DNA of 64,000 nucleotides. Source: Streptomyces uncialis (GTDB lineage: Bacteria > Actinomycetota > Actinomycetes > Streptomycetales > Streptomycetaceae). The DNA is taken from positions 5,541,501 to 5,605,500 of the forward strand of contig NZ_CP109583.1 of the NCBI RefSeq assembly GCF_036250755.1. The letters run 5' to 3'. Within the stretch, counting starts at the first letter, position 1; each line of letters opens with the position of its first letter. Below the pieces are notes generated by a model. It did not search any database. It had not been told where the DNA came from and saw only the letters and a list, made by a program, of their open reading frames with translations. The position numbers and the translations under genes are program-made. Shown here piece after piece: positions 17,317 to 30,162 of the stretch.

Positions 17317-17676
17317 GTGAACGCTTATGCGCCCATCCTCGTACTGGGAGCCCTCGGGGCAGGCTTTGCGATCTTCTCCGTGGTCATGGCCACGCTTATC
17401 GGTCCAAAGCGTTACAACCGAGCGAAGCTCGAAGCGTATGAATGCGGGATCGAGCCGACACCAACGCCTGCGGGCGGCGGACGGTTCCCGATCAAGTACT
17501 ACCTCACGGCGATGCTCTTCATCATCTTCGATATCGAGATCGTCTTCCTCTACCCCTGGGCCGTCAGTTTCGACGCCCTCGGGTTGTTCGGGCTCGTGGA
17601 GATGCTGCTCTTCGTGCTCACCGTCTTCGTCGCGTACGCGTACGTATGGCGGCGCGGCGGCCTGGAATGGGACTGA
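17317..17676 (+). CDS. nuoA: NADH-quinone oxidoreductase subunit A
   Basis: 119-residue membrane subunit with three helices. It has the NuoA motif [12 protein letters not shown] and the [27 protein letters not shown] stretch around the quinone-chamber entrance, whose acidic FDIE residues are conserved. The GTG start at 17317 follows a GAGGAG ribosome site. It is the first gene of the 14-gene complex I operon. The ORF starts well downstream of the Rex-like site, leaving a leader of up to 200 nt. Confidence 0.97.
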   Translation: MNAYAPILVLGALGAGFAIFSVVMATLIGPKRYNRAKLEAYECGIEPTPTPAGGGRFPIKYYLTAMLFIIFDIEIVFLYPWAVSFDALGLFGLVEMLLFVLTVFVAYAYVWRRGGLEWD

Positions 17677-17711
17677 AACCCGCGAGGGACAGAAGGGTCT
17701 AGGGGCCACCA

Positions 17712-18266
17712 ATGGGACTCGAAGAGAAGCTGCCGAGCGGTTTTCTGCTGACCACCGTCGAACAGGCCGCGGGCTGGGTGCGCAAGGCGTCCGTCTTTCC
17801 CGCCACCTTCGGCCTCGCGTGCTGCGCGATCGAGATGATGACGACGGGCGCGGGTCGCTACGACCTCGCCCGCTTCGGCATGGAGGTCTTCCGCGGTTCA
17901 CCGCGCCAGGCCGACCTCATGATCGTCGCCGGACGGGTCAGTCAGAAGATGGCGCCGGTACTGCGGCAGGTCTACGACCAGATGCCGAACCCCAAGTGGG
18001 TCATCTCGATGGGCGTCTGCGCGTCCTCGGGCGGCATGTTCAACAACTACGCGATCGTCCAGGGCGTCGACCACGTCGTCCCCGTCGACATCTATCTCCC
18101 CGGCTGCCCGCCGCGGCCCGAGATGCTGTTGGACGCGATCCTCAAGCTCCACCAGAAGATCCAGAGCTCCAAGCTCGGCGTGAACGCCGAGGAAGCGGCC
18201 CGCGAGGCGGAGGAGGCGGCGCTCAAGGCGCTCCCCACCATCGAGATGAAGGGGCTGCTGCGATGA
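17712..18266 (+). CDS. nuoB: NADH-quinone oxidoreductase subunit B (cluster N2)
   Basis: 184 residues. All four ligands of the terminal [4Fe-4S] cluster N2 are visible: Cys37 and Cys38 (GLACCAIEM), Cys103 (GVCASSGG) and Cys132 (PGCPPRPE). N2 passes electrons to menaquinone. The C-terminus has an alanine/glutamate-rich helix not needed for the core fold. It overlaps nuoC by ATGA. Confidence 0.98.
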   Translation: MGLEEKLPSGFLLTTVEQAAGWVRKASVFPATFGLACCAIEMMTTGAGRYDLARFGMEVFRGSPRQADLMIVAGRVSQKMAPVLRQVYDQMPNPKWVISMGVCASSGGMFNNYAIVQGVDHVVPVDIYLPGCPPRPEMLLDAILKLHQKIQSSKLGVNAEEAAREAEEAALKALPTIEMKGLLR

Positions 18267-18997
18267 GCGAGGGCAATGGCGTGAACCCCGACCGGGACCT
18301 CAACGAACAGAACCTGCCGGGGCAGCGCGGCGACCACGGCGAGGAGATCCGCGTCCAGCGCGGCATGTTCGGCGCCTCGGGCGGCGGTGACACCTCCGGC
18401 TTCGGCGGGCTGGTGCGCTCCGTGCGGCTGCCGGGCGCGGCGGTCCGCCCGTACGGCGGCTGGTTCGACGAGGTCGCCGACGAGCTGGAAGGGGCCCTGG
18501 AGGAACAGGGTCTCGTCCCGGAGAACGCGATCGAGAAGACCGTGGTCGACCGGGACGAACTGACCTTCCACGTCGAACGCGGCTACCTGGTGCGCGTCGC
18601 GCAGACCCTGCGCGACGACCCGGCGCTCCGCTTCGAACTGTGCACCGGGGTCAGCGGGGTGCACTACCCCAGCGACAAGGGCCGTGAGCTGCACGCCGTC
18701 TACCACCTGCGGTCGATCACCCACAACCGGCTGATCCGGGTGGAGGTCTGTGCCCCTGACAGCGACCCGCACATCCCCTCGCTGGTGCGGGTCTACCCGA
18801 CCAACGACTGGCACGAGCGTGAGACGTACGACTTCTTCGGGATCGTCTTCGACGGCCATCCCGCGCTCACCCGGATCATGATGCCGGACGACTGGCAGGG
18901 CTTCCCGCAGCGCAAGGACTACCCCCTGGGCGGTATCCCCGTCGAGTACAAGGGCGCCCAGATCCCGGCTCCCGACCAGCGGAGGTCGTACTCCTGA
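18263..18997 (+). CDS. nuoC: NADH-quinone oxidoreductase subunit C
   Basis: 244 residues from ATG 18263, which overlaps the nuoB stop. After a hydrophilic extension of about 75 residues (Gly/Asp-rich, absent from many bacterial NuoC), the 30-kDa subunit domain follows, with [36 protein letters not shown] and the signature [40 protein letters not shown]. It belongs to the peripheral arm that connects to NuoB and NuoD. It is a separate gene here, not fused to nuoD. Confidence 0.97.
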   Translation: MSEGNGVNPDRDLNEQNLPGQRGDHGEEIRVQRGMFGASGGGDTSGFGGLVRSVRLPGAAVRPYGGWFDEVADELEGALEEQGLVPENAIEKTVVDRDELTFHVERGYLVRVAQTLRDDPALRFELCTGVSGVHYPSDKGRELHAVYHLRSITHNRLIRVEVCAPDSDPHIPSLVRVYPTNDWHERETYDFFGIVFDGHPALTRIMMPDDWQGFPQRKDYPLGGIPVEYKGAQIPAPDQRRSYS

Positions 18998-20319
18998 TGA
19001 CCACTTCATCTGCGTTTCCCAGGGAAACCACCGAGGGCACCGTCTACACGGTCACCGGCGGCGACTGGGACGAAGTCGTCCAGACAGCGGCCAAGGCGGA
19101 CGACGAGCGCATCATCGTCAACATGGGCCCCCAGCACCCCTCCACCCACGGGGTGCTCCGGCTGATCCTGGAGATCGACGGCGAGACGGTCACCGAGGCC
19201 CGCTGCGGGATCGGCTACCTCCACACCGGGATCGAGAAGAACCTCGAATACCGGACCTGGACCCAGGGCACGACCTTCGTGACCCGGATGGACTATCTGA
19301 CGCCGTTCTTCAACGAGGCCGCCTACTGCCTCGCCGTGGAGCGGCTGCTCGGTATCGAGGACGAGATCCCCGACCGGGCGACGATCGTCCGGGTGCTCCT
19401 GATGGAGCTCAACCGGCTGTCGTCGCACCTGGTGTGCATCGCCACCGGCGGGATGGAACTCGGCGCCACCACGATCATGATCTACGGCTTCCGGGACCGG
19501 GAACTCATCCTGGACCTGTTCGAGTTGATCACCGGTCTGCGGATGAACCACGCGTACATCCGGCCCGGCGGACTCTCCCAGGACCTGCCGCCCGGCGCGG
19601 TCCAGCAGATGCGGGACTTCGTCAAGACGATGAAGAAGAACCTCCCCGAGTACGACAAGCTCGCCACGGGGAACCCCATCTTCAAGGCCCGTATGCAGGA
19701 CGTGGGACATCTCGACCTCACCGGCTGCATGGCCCTCGGCGCCACCGGGCCCGTGCTGCGCTCCGCCGGACTCCCGCACGACCTGCGCAAGACGCAGCCC
19801 TACTGCGGGTACGAGACCTACGACTTCGAGGTCCCGACCACCGACACCTGCGACTCCTACGGACGCTTCCTGATCCGGCTGGAGGAGATGCGCCAGTCGC
19901 TGCGCATCGTCGAGCAGTGTCTGGACCGGCTGGAGCCCGGTCCGGTGATGGTCGCCGACAAGAAGATCGCCTGGCCCGCGCAGCTCGCGCAGGGGCCCGA
20001 CGGACTCGGCAACTCGCTCGACCACATCAAGAAGATCATGGGCACCTCCATGGAGGCCCTGATCCACCACTTCAAGCTGGTGACCGAGGGCTTCCGGGTC
20101 CCCGCCGGCCAGGTGTACGCCGCCGTCGAGTCCCCCAAGGGCGAACTCGGGGTGCACGCCGTGTCCGACGGCGGTACCCGCCCGTTCCGGGTGCACTTCC
20201 GCGACCCGTCGTTCACCAACCTCCAGGCCATGGCGGCGATGTGCGAAGGCGGCCAGGTCGCCGACGTCATCGTCGCTGTCGCGTCCATCGACCCCGTGAT
20301 GGGAGGCGTCGACCGGTGA
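18997..20319 (+). CDS. nuoD: NADH-quinone oxidoreductase subunit D
   Basis: 440 residues; its ATG overlaps the nuoC stop by one base. It has the 49-kDa subunit motifs [22 protein letters not shown], the quinone-site His/Tyr region [16 protein letters not shown], and [25 protein letters not shown]. With NuoB it forms the quinone-reducing pocket. The N-terminal 40 residues are polar and variable. Confidence 0.98.
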   Translation: MTTSSAFPRETTEGTVYTVTGGDWDEVVQTAAKADDERIIVNMGPQHPSTHGVLRLILEIDGETVTEARCGIGYLHTGIEKNLEYRTWTQGTTFVTRMDYLTPFFNEAAYCLAVERLLGIEDEIPDRATIVRVLLMELNRLSSHLVCIATGGMELGATTIMIYGFRDRELILDLFELITGLRMNHAYIRPGGLSQDLPPGAVQQMRDFVKTMKKNLPEYDKLATGNPIFKARMQDVGHLDLTGCMALGATGPVLRSAGLPHDLRKTQPYCGYETYDFEVPTTDTCDSYGRFLIRLEEMRQSLRIVEQCLDRLEPGPVMVADKKIAWPAQLAQGPDGLGNSLDHIKKIMGTSMEALIHHFKLVTEGFRVPAGQVYAAVESPKGELGVHAVSDGGTRPFRVHFRDPSFTNLQAMAAMCEGGQVADVIVAVASIDPVMGGVDR

Positions 20320-21208
20320 GCGCCACACCTTCCGAGGTGAGCCTCGGGATGCCCCAGCTCCCCGCCCCCGACTACCCGGCCGACGTCCGTGCCCGGCTGG
20401 AGGCGGACGCCGGGGAGCTGATCTCCCGCTACCCGGACTCCCGCTCGGCACTGCTGCCGCTGCTGCATCTCGTCCAGGGCGAGGAGGGCCATGTCACCCG
20501 GACCGGGGTGCGGTTCTGCGCGGAGGTCCTGGAACTGACGACGGCCGAGGTCACCGCCGTCGCCACCTTCTACTCGATGTACCGGCGCAAGCCGGGCGGG
20601 GAGTACCAGGTCGGCGTGTGCACCAACACGCTGTGCGCCGTCATGGGCGGTGACGCCATCTTCGACACCCTCAAGGAACATCTGGGTGTCGGCAACGGCG
20701 AGACCACCGAGGACGGCAAGGTCACCCTCGAACACATCGAGTGCAACGCGGCCTGCGACTTCGCGCCCGTGGTGATGGTGAACTGGGAGTTCTTCGACAA
20801 CCAGACCCCCGGCTCCGCGATCCGCCTCGTCGACGACCTGCGCGCGGGCGCCACCGTGGAACCCACGCGCGGGGCGCCGCTGTGCAGCTTCAAGGAGACC
20901 TCCCGCATCCTCGCGGGCTTCCCCGACGAGCGCCCCGGAGCCGTCGAGGCGACCGGCGGCGCCGGACCCGCGTCCCTCATCGGGCTGCGGCTGGCCAAGG
21001 GCGAGCCCACCGCGAAGGTCGTCTCACCGCGCACCGGCGGACCGGGCGCCCGGACCGCCGAGGACCGGGCCCCTGATGGCCGTACCCGCGCCGCCGAGCA
21101 CCTCAGCTCGCACGACGCACCGCAGGACACCTCGGCGTCCGACCCGTCCCATCCGTCGGGTCCGGTCACCGGGAATGCCGGGGACCCCGGCATCACCGAG
21201 GAGGGGGA

Positions 21209-21212
<4 letters not shown>
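20316..21212 (+). CDS. nuoE: NADH-quinone oxidoreductase subunit E with long C-terminal extension
   Basis: 298 residues from GTG 20316 (overlaps nuoD). Residues of about 20-190 are the 24-kDa thioredoxin-fold domain holding [2Fe-2S] cluster N1a: [11 protein letters not shown] and [15 protein letters not shown] supply the four cysteines. The last 100 or so residues (from about 200) are Gly/Ala/Pro/Asp-rich, look disordered and are absent from short NuoE proteins of about 170-180 residues. The extension ends in acidic ITEEGE and its gene end overlaps nuoF. Confidence 0.96.
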
Positions 21213-22566
<1,354 letters not shown>

Positions 22567-22570
<4 letters not shown>

Positions 22571-25077
22571 CGGTCACCACTGGCGCTCCCTCCGGGAGCT
22601 CGGGGGCGGCGGTCCCGCCCGAGGACCTCGTGTCCCTGACGATCGACGGCGTCGGCATCAGCGTGCCCAAGGGCACCCTGGTGATCCGTGCCGCCGAACT
22701 GCTCGGCATCGAGATCCCCCGCTTCTGCGACCACCCCCTCCTCGACCCCGCGGGCGCCTGCCGCCAGTGCATCGTCGAGGTGGAGGGCCAGCGCAAGCCG
22801 ATGGCGTCCTGCACGATCACCTGCACCGACGGCATGGTCGTGAAGACCCAGATCACCTCGCCCGTCGCCGAGAAGGCCCAGCGCGGGGTGATGGAGCTGC
22901 TGCTCATCAACCACCCGCTGGACTGCCCGGTCTGCGACAAGGGCGGCGAGTGCCCGCTCCAGAACCAGGCCATGGCGGTCGGTTCGGCGGACTCCCGCTT
23001 CGAGGGGAGGAAGCGCACCTTCGAGAAGCCCGTACCGATCTCCACCCAGGTGCTCCTCGACCGTGAGCGCTGTGTGCTGTGCGCGCGCTGCACCCGCTTC
23101 AGCAACCAGATCGCGGGCGACCCGATGATCGAGCTGATCGAGCGCGGCGCCCTCCAGCAGGTCGGCACCGGCGAGGGCGACCCCTTCGAGTCGTACTTCT
23201 CCGGGAACACCATCCAGATCTGCCCGGTGGGCGCGCTGACCTCGGCGGCGTACCGGTTCCGCTCCCGGCCCTTCGACCTGGTGTCGTCGCCGAGCGTGTG
23301 CGAGCACTGCTCCGGCGGCTGCGCCACCCGCACCGACCACCGGCGCGGCAAGGTCATGCGCCGTCTCGCGGCGGACGACCCCGAGGTCAACGAGGAGTGG
23401 ATGTGCGACAAGGGCCGCTTCGGGTTCCGCTACGCGCAGCGCCCCGACCGGCTCCAGCAGCCGCTGGTGCGCGACGCCGCGTCGGGTGAGCTGGAGCCCG
23501 CGAGCTGGCCCGAGGCACTGGACGCGGCGGCCCGCGGGCTCGCCGCCGCCCGTGGCCGTACCGGTGTGCTGACCGGTGGCCGGCTCACCGTCGAGGACGC
23601 CTACGCGTACAGCAAGTTCGCGCGCGTGGCGCTCGACACCAACGACATCGACTTCCGCGCGCGCGTGCACAGCGCCGAGGAGGCCGACTTCCTGGCCGCC
23701 CGGGTCGCGGGCCACGGCCGGGACCTCGACGGCGACGGTGTCACCTACCGCACGCTGGAACAGGCGCCCGCCGTGCTCCTCGTCGGCTTCGAGGCCGAGG
23801 AGGAGGCGCCCGGGGTGTTCCTGCGGCTGCGCAAGGCGTGGCGCACCCACGGACAGCAGGTGTTCGCGCTCGCCACGCACGCCAGCCGGGGTCTGAAGAA
23901 GGCCGGCGGCACGCTGCTGCCCGCCGCGCCCGGCACCGAGACCGAGTGGCTGGACGCGCTCGCGAGCGGGGTCGGTCTGGAGGCGGGCGGTGAGCGGGCC
24001 GCGGAGGCGCTGCGCGCCGAAGGGTCCGTGCTGGTGGTCGGGGAGCGTCTCGCCGCCGTGCGGGGCGGTCTGACGGCCGCCGTGCGGGCCGCGACCGCGA
24101 CCGGCGCGCGGCTGGTGTGGATTCCGCGCCGCTCCGGTGAGCGGGGCGCGATCGAGGCGGGCGCGCTGCCGTCGCTGCTGCCGGGCGGCCGTCCGGCGAC
24201 CGACCCGCGCGCGCGCCAGGAGATCGCCGTCGCCTGGGGCGTCGCCGAACTCCCGCACCGTTACGGCCGTGACACCGGGGAGATCGTGGAGGCCGCCGCC
24301 GGTGGTCTGCTCGGCGCGCTCCTGGTGGGCGGGGTCGAGGTCGCGGATCTGCCGGACCCCACGCGCGCGCGTGCCGCGCTCGACGGGGCGGGCTTCGTGG
24401 TCTCCCTGGAGCTGCGGCCCAGCGAGGTCACGGACCGCGCGGACGTGGTCCTGCCGGTCGCCGCGGTCGCGGAGAAGGCGGGCACGTTCCTCAACTGGGA
24501 GGGCCGGGGCCGTCCGTTCGAGGCGGCGCTGAAGCCCGAGCAGATGACGCGGCGGGTCGCGCCGACCGACGCGCGGGTGCTCCAGATGCTGGCCGACGCG
24601 ATGGACGTCCATCTGGGTCTGCCGGATCTGCGCACCCTGCGCGGGGAGCTGGACCGCCTCGGCGGCTGGGACGGCCCGCGCGCGGGCGACCCCCTGGAGT
24701 CGGGGACGGCCCTGCCGCGACCGGCCGCCGGGGAGGCGGTCCTCGCCGGGCACCGGCTGCTGCTCGACCAGGGACGTCTCCAGGACGGCGACGACGCCCT
24801 GGCCGGGACCCGGCATCCCGCCGTCGCCCGGCTGTCGGCGACGACGGCGGCCGAGGCGGGCGTCAAGGACGGCGACGTCCTCGCGGTGACGGGTCCCGCC
24901 GGGAGCACGGCGCTTGTGCTGCGGGTGACCCGGATGCCGGACCGGGTGGTGTGGCTGCCGCTGAACTCGGCGGGCGCGGGTGTCACCGGTGACACCGGAG
25001 CGCGTCCCGGCGAACTCGTCCGTATCGGTCCGGCGGTGGAGCCGGTGTCACAGGAGGCCACGGAGGTGGAGTCATGA
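22567..25077 (+). CDS. nuoG: NADH-quinone oxidoreductase subunit G
   Basis: 836 residues. The N-terminal ferredoxin-like part binds [2Fe-2S] N1b (FCDHPL...CRQCIVEV...MASC). It is followed by the HxxxCxxCxxxxxC cluster ([17 protein letters not shown]) and a [10 protein letters not shown]...ICPVGAL [4Fe-4S] site. An additional CEHCSGGC...CDKGRFGF set corresponds to N7, the cluster found in only some bacteria. The rest is a molybdopterin-oxidoreductase-like scaffold without a cofactor role. It continues the overlapping ATGA chain into nuoH. Confidence 0.97.
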
Positions 25078-26453
25078 CGCCCTCGACTCTGACACCGCTC
25101 GCCCTGGAGGACCTGTCGATGTTCGGCCGGGACCCCTGGTGGCTCGTGCTGATCAAGGCGGTGTTCTGCTTCGCGTTCCTGATGGTGACCGTGCTGTTCT
25201 CGATCGTGTGGGAACGCAAGGTCGTCGCCTGGATGCAGCTGCGGATCGGTCCCAACCGGCACGGCCCCTGGGGCATGCTCCAGTCGCTGGCCGACGGCAT
25301 CAAGCTGATGCTCAAGGAGGACATCATCGTCAAACGCGCGGACAAGGTGGTCTACGTCCTCGCGCCGGTCGTGGCGGCGATCCCCGCGTTCATGGCGATC
25401 GCGGTGATCCCGTTCGGTCCCGCCGACAACCAGGTCTCCATCTTCGGCCAGCGCACCACGATGCAGCTGACCGACCTGCCGATCGCGATGCTGTACATCC
25501 TCGCGGTCGCCTCGGTCGGGATCTACGGCATCGTGCTGGCGGGCTGGAGCTCCGGTTCGACGTATCCGCTGCTCGGCGGGCTCCGCTCGTGCGCGCAGAT
25601 GATCTCGTACGAGATCGCGATGGGCGCCGCGTTCGCGTCGGTGTTCCTGTACTCCGGTTCGATGTCGACCTCCGCGATCGTGGAGGCGCAGGCCGACCGC
25701 TGGTACGTGATCCTGCTGCCGGTGTCGTTCCTGATCTACATCGTGACGATGGTCGGGGAGACCAACCGGGCCCCGTTCGACATGCCGGAGTCCGAGGGCG
25801 ACCTGGTGGGCGGCTTCAACACCGAGTACTCGTCCATCAAGTTCGCGCTGTTCATGCTCGCCGAGTACGTGAACATGGTGACGGTGTCGGCGGTGTCGGT
25901 GACGCTGTTCCTGGGCGGCTGGCGGGCCCCGTACCCCATCAGCACCTTCTGGGAGGGGGCGAACCAGGGCTGGTGGCCGATGCTCTGGTTCATCGTCAAG
26001 GTGCAGTTGCTGTTGTTCTTCTTCATCTGGCTGCGCGGCACCCTGCCCCGGGTGCGTTACGACCAGCTGATGAAGCTCGGCTGGAAGGTCCTCATCCCGG
26101 TCTCGGTGGTGTGGCTGATGCTCGTCGCCACCGTGCGGACCCTGCGCAACGAGAACTACGACTTCGCCGACATCGCGCTGTACGTCGGCGGCGGTGTCCT
26201 GGCGTTGCTGCTGCTGTCCGTCGTCGTGGACATCTACCGCGACAGAGGACGGGCCCGGGCCGCCGCCGAACAGGTCGTGGACCCGGTGGCGTTCGACCCG
26301 ATGGCCGGCGGGTTCCCCGTACCGCCGCTGCCCGGTCAGGAGGCTCCCGCGGTGCCCCGCAGGCGTCCCCGCCGGGAGCGCGAGCTGATTGTCAGTGGCG
26401 GGCCGGATACTGCGAGTGACGGAGCTGTTGACGGAAAGGAGGCGTCCGAATGA
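25074..26453 (+). CDS. nuoH: NADH-quinone oxidoreductase subunit H
   Basis: 459-residue membrane subunit with about eight helices that links the quinone site to the proton-pumping arm. Motifs: [80 protein letters not shown] and [22 protein letters not shown] cytoplasmic tail of about 70 residues, rich in Pro and Arg, is longer than in enterobacteria. Confidence 0.98.
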   Translation: MTPSTLTPLALEDLSMFGRDPWWLVLIKAVFCFAFLMVTVLFSIVWERKVVAWMQLRIGPNRHGPWGMLQSLADGIKLMLKEDIIVKRADKVVYVLAPVVAAIPAFMAIAVIPFGPADNQVSIFGQRTTMQLTDLPIAMLYILAVASVGIYGIVLAGWSSGSTYPLLGGLRSCAQMISYEIAMGAAFASVFLYSGSMSTSAIVEAQADRWYVILLPVSFLIYIVTMVGETNRAPFDMPESEGDLVGGFNTEYSSIKFALFMLAEYVNMVTVSAVSVTLFLGGWRAPYPISTFWEGANQGWWPMLWFIVKVQLLLFFFIWLRGTLPRVRYDQLMKLGWKVLIPVSVVWLMLVATVRTLRNENYDFADIALYVGGGVLALLLLSVVVDIYRDRGRARAAAEQVVDPVAFDPMAGGFPVPPLPGQEAPAVPRRRPRRERELIVSGGPDTASDGAVDGKEASE

Positions 26454-27136
26454 CTGAGCGATCCAAGGAGCCCGGCGGGACGGACGCGGCGAAGCAGGGG
26501 TTCCAGAACCCGGTCGCGGGCTTCGGTGTGACCTTCAAGGCCATGTTCAAGAAGCGGCTCACCGAGCAGTACCCCGAGCAGCCGAAGACCACGGCCCCCC
26601 GCTTCCACGGCCGCCACCAGCTCAACCGTCACCCCGACGGGCTGGAGAAGTGCGTCGGCTGCGAGCTGTGCGCCTGGGCGTGCCCGGCCGACGCCATCTA
26701 TGTGGAGGGTGCCGACAACACCGAGGAGGAGCGCTACTCCCCGGGCGAGCGCTACGGCCGCGTCTACCAGATCAACTACGCGCGCTGCATCCTGTGCGGG
26801 CTGTGCATCGAGGCGTGCCCCACCCGCGCGCTCACGATGACGAACGAGTTCGAGCTCGCCGACAGCAGCCGCGCGAACCTGATCTACACCAAGGAGCAGC
26901 TCCTCGCCGGTCTTGAGGAGGGCATGGTCGACAGCCCGCACTCGATCTTCCCCGGCGCCGACGAGCAGGACTACTACAGCGGTCTCGTCACCCACGCCGC
27001 GCCGGGCACGATCCCCCAGCGGGCCGTGTCCAAGGGCGAGAAGCCGGACAGCGACGAGTCGGGCCGGGGCGGTGTGCCGGAGCCGTCGGCGCAGCGTCCC
27101 GGAGCGGCCCACCTGGGCGAGCGGAGCGGCTCATGA
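26450..27136 (+). CDS. nuoI: NADH-quinone oxidoreductase subunit I
   Basis: 228 residues with two ferredoxin motifs for clusters N6a and N6b: [16 protein letters not shown] and [16 protein letters not shown]. It carries electrons between NuoG and NuoB. The polar C-terminal tail (after about residue 165) is an actinobacterial-type extension. It overlaps nuoH and nuoJ by 4 bp each. Confidence 0.98.
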   Translation: MTERSKEPGGTDAAKQGFQNPVAGFGVTFKAMFKKRLTEQYPEQPKTTAPRFHGRHQLNRHPDGLEKCVGCELCAWACPADAIYVEGADNTEEERYSPGERYGRVYQINYARCILCGLCIEACPTRALTMTNEFELADSSRANLIYTKEQLLAGLEEGMVDSPHSIFPGADEQDYYSGLVTHAAPGTIPQRAVSKGEKPDSDESGRGGVPEPSAQRPGAAHLGERSGS

Positions 27137-27948
27137 GCCAGCTCGCCGCCTACACCACGTCCACCGGTGAGTCGATCCAGTTCTGGGTGCTCGGCACGGT
27201 CGCGGTGATCGGCGCCCTGTGCACGATCCTGATGCGCCGGGCCGTGCACAGCGCGCTGTGCCTGGCCGGGACCATGATCATCCTCGCGGTGTTCTATCTC
27301 GCCAACGGCGCGTACTTCCTCGGCATCGTCCAGATCGTCGTCTACACCGGCGCGATCATGATGCTGTTCCTGTTCGTGGTCATGCTCGTCGGTGTGACCG
27401 CCGCGGACTCCCTCAAGGAGACCCTGAAGGGCCAGCGCTGGCTGGCCGCCCTGTGCGGTCTCGGCTTCGGCGCGCTGCTCATCGGCGGCATCGGCAACGC
27501 GTCCCTCACCGAGTTCACCGGTCTGGCCCAGGCCAACGCCGGGGGCAATGTCGAGGGCCTGGCCGCGCTGATCTTCACCAAGTACGTCTTCGCCTTCGAG
27601 ATCACCGGCGCGCTGCTCATCACGGCGGCCGTCGGCGCGATGGTGCTCACCCACCGGGAGCGCACCGAGCGGGCGAAGACCCAGCGGGAGATGGCCGAGG
27701 AGCGGGTCCGCGCGGGCAAGCACCTCCCGCCGCTGCCCGCCCCGGGTGTCTACGCCCGGCACAACGCGGTCGACATCGCCGGTCTCCTCCCCGACGGCAC
27801 CCCGTCCGAGCTGACCGTCAACCAGACGCTGCGCGCGCGGGGCCAGATCCGGGACGTGTCCCAGAAGGCCATGGAGGACCTCAAGGCCATCGAGGACCGT
27901 TCCACGGACCGCCTGGAGCGGCCCCGGTCCGAGGAGGCGTCGAAGTGA
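27133..27948 (+). CDS. nuoJ: NADH-quinone oxidoreductase subunit J
   Basis: 271-residue membrane subunit with five predicted helices in the first 170 residues. It contains the conserved [25 protein letters not shown] segment, whose pi-bulge helix couples to quinone reduction. The C-terminal 90 residues are soluble and charged ([26 protein letters not shown]), longer than in E. coli NuoJ. Confidence 0.97.
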   Translation: MSQLAAYTTSTGESIQFWVLGTVAVIGALCTILMRRAVHSALCLAGTMIILAVFYLANGAYFLGIVQIVVYTGAIMMLFLFVVMLVGVTAADSLKETLKGQRWLAALCGLGFGALLIGGIGNASLTEFTGLAQANAGGNVEGLAALIFTKYVFAFEITGALLITAAVGAMVLTHRERTERAKTQREMAEERVRAGKHLPPLPAPGVYARHNAVDIAGLLPDGTPSELTVNQTLRARGQIRDVSQKAMEDLKAIEDRSTDRLERPRSEEASK

Positions 27949-28244
27949 ACCCGGTCAATTACCTGTATCTCGCCGCCCTGTTGTTCACCATCGGTGCCAC
28001 AGGCGTCCTGATCAGGCGTAACGCCATCGTGGTGTTCATGTGCATCGAGCTGATGCTGAACGCCTGCAACCTCGCGCTCGTCGCCTTCTCCCGGATGCAC
28101 GGCAACCTCGACGGACAGATCATCGCCTTCTTCACGATGGTCGTCGCCGCCGCCGAGGTCGTGGTCGGACTCGCGATCATCGTGTCGCTGTTCCGCTCCC
28201 GGCATTCGGCCTCGGTCGACGACGCCAGCCTGATGAAGCTGTAA
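27945..28244 (+). CDS. nuoK: NADH-quinone oxidoreductase subunit K
   Basis: 99-residue, three-helix subunit starting at GTG 27945, overlapping nuoJ. It has the conserved buried Glu in [16 protein letters not shown] and a second Glu in [20 protein letters not shown], both part of the proton path. Confidence 0.98.
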   Translation: MNPVNYLYLAALLFTIGATGVLIRRNAIVVFMCIELMLNACNLALVAFSRMHGNLDGQIIAFFTMVVAAAEVVVGLAIIVSLFRSRHSASVDDASLMKL

Positions 28245-28258
28245 GGGGACCCGGAACC

Positions 28259-30157
28259 GTGGAGAACCTGATCGCGCTGCTGGTGGCGGCGCCCCTGCTC
28301 GGAGCGGTGGTCCTGCTGTGCGGGGGCCACCGGCTGGACCGCGCCGGACATCTGCTGGGCACGCTCCTCGCCGGTGCCTCCTTCGTCATCGGCGCCGTGC
28401 TGTTCCTGGGCCTGCTCGGCCGTGACGCCGACGACCGGACCCTGCACCAGCACCTCTTCAGCTGGATTCCCGTCGAGGGCTTCCAGGCGGACATCGCCTT
28501 CCAGCTCGACCAGCTGTCGATGACCTTCGTCCTGCTGATCACCGGTGTGGGCACCCTGATCCACATCTACTCGATCGGCTACATGGAGCACGACGAGCGG
28601 CGCCGCCGCTTCTTCGGCTACCTCAACCTCTTCCTCGCGGCGATGCTGCTCCTGGTCCTCGCCGACAACTACCTGCTGCTGTACTTCGGCTGGGAGGGCG
28701 TGGGCCTCGCCTCGTACCTCCTGATCGGGTTCTGGCAGCACAAGCCCAGTGCCGCGACCGCCGCCAAGAAGGCGTTCCTGGTCAACCGGGTCGGTGACAT
28801 CGGACTGTCCATCGCGATCATGCTGATGTTCACCACCTTCGGGACGTTCGCCTTCGGCCCGGTCCTCGGCGCCGTCGGGGACACCTCCGAGGGCACGCTC
28901 ACCGCGATCGGCCTGATGCTGCTGCTCGCCGCGTGCGGCAAGTCGGCCCAGGTGCCGCTCCAGTCCTGGCTGGGCGACGCGATGGAGGGCCCGACCCCGG
29001 TCTCGGCCCTCATCCACGCGGCGACGATGGTGACCGCCGGTGTCTATCTGATCGTCCGCTCCGGCGCCATCTTCAACGCCGCCCCGGACGCGCAGCTCGT
29101 CGTCGCCATCGTCGGCGCGGTGACGCTGCTGTTCGGTGCGATCGTCGGTTGCGCCAAGGACGACATCAAGAAGGCGCTCGCCGGTTCGACGATGTCGCAG
29201 ATCGGCTACATGGTGCTGGCCGCGGGCCTCGGCCCCATCGGCTACGTCTTCGCGATCATGCACCTGGTGACGCACGGCTTCTTCAAGGCCGGGCTGTTCC
29301 TCGGTGCCGGTTCCGTCATGCACGGCATGAACGACGAGGTCGACATGCGCAAGTACGGCGGGCTGCGCAAGTACATGCCCGTCACCTTCGTGACGTTCGG
29401 TCTCGGGTATCTCGCGATCATCGGCTTCCCGGGCCTGTCCGGCTTCTTCTCCAAGGACAAGATCATCGAGGCGGCGTTCGCCAAGGGCGGCACCGAGGGC
29501 TGGATCTTCGGCGGGGTCGCCCTGCTGGGCGCCGCCCTCACCGCGTTCTACATGACCCGCGTGATGATCATGACGTTCTTCGGTGAGAAGCGCTGGCAGC
29601 CCGACGCCGACGGCAACCCGCCGCACCCCCACGAGTCCCCGAAGTCCATGACGATCCCCATGATCATCCTGGCCTTCGGCTCGGTCTTCGCGGGCGCCCT
29701 GTTCAGCATCGGTGACCGCTTCCAGCTCTGGCTGGAGCCCGTCACCGGCGCCACCGAGCACGGCCACCCGCCGATCAGCGCCCTGACGGTCACCATCTCC
29801 ACGGTCGTCGCGCTGGTCGTCGGCGCGGCGATCGCGTACGGCATGTACGGCCGCCGGCCCGTGCCCGTCGTCGCCCCGCGCGGCTCCCTGCTCACCCGCG
29901 CCGCCCGCCGCGACCTCCTCCAGGACGACTTCAACCATGTCGTCCTGGTCCGCGGCGGCGAGCACCTCACCCGCTCCCTGGTGTACGTCGACCACACCCT
30001 GGTCGACGGCGTCGTCAACGGCACGGCCGCCTCCGTCGGCGGTCTGTCCGGCCGGCTGCGCCGCCTCCAGAACGGTTACGCGCGCTCGTACGCGGTCTCG
30101 ATGTTCGGCGGCGTGGCTGTCCTCATCGCCGCGACCCTGCTGATGAGGGCGGTCTGA
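28259..30157 (+). CDS. nuoL: NADH-quinone oxidoreductase subunit L (antiporter-like)
   Basis: 632 residues from GTG 28259, 14 bp after nuoK. Antiporter-like proton channel with motifs [70 protein letters not shown] and [21 protein letters not shown]. The C-terminus continues through a polar stretch to a final helix, as expected for the long lateral helix of this subunit. Confidence 0.98.
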   Translation: MENLIALLVAAPLLGAVVLLCGGHRLDRAGHLLGTLLAGASFVIGAVLFLGLLGRDADDRTLHQHLFSWIPVEGFQADIAFQLDQLSMTFVLLITGVGTLIHIYSIGYMEHDERRRRFFGYLNLFLAAMLLLVLADNYLLLYFGWEGVGLASYLLIGFWQHKPSAATAAKKAFLVNRVGDIGLSIAIMLMFTTFGTFAFGPVLGAVGDTSEGTLTAIGLMLLLAACGKSAQVPLQSWLGDAMEGPTPVSALIHAATMVTAGVYLIVRSGAIFNAAPDAQLVVAIVGAVTLLFGAIVGCAKDDIKKALAGSTMSQIGYMVLAAGLGPIGYVFAIMHLVTHGFFKAGLFLGAGSVMHGMNDEVDMRKYGGLRKYMPVTFVTFGLGYLAIIGFPGLSGFFSKDKIIEAAFAKGGTEGWIFGGVALLGAALTAFYMTRVMIMTFFGEKRWQPDADGNPPHPHESPKSMTIPMIILAFGSVFAGALFSIGDRFQLWLEPVTGATEHGHPPISALTVTISTVVALVVGAAIAYGMYGRRPVPVVAPRGSLLTRAARRDLLQDDFNHVVLVRGGEHLTRSLVYVDHTLVDGVVNGTAASVGGLSGRLRRLQNGYARSYAVSMFGGVAVLIAATLLMRAV

Positions 30158-30162
30158 TACCG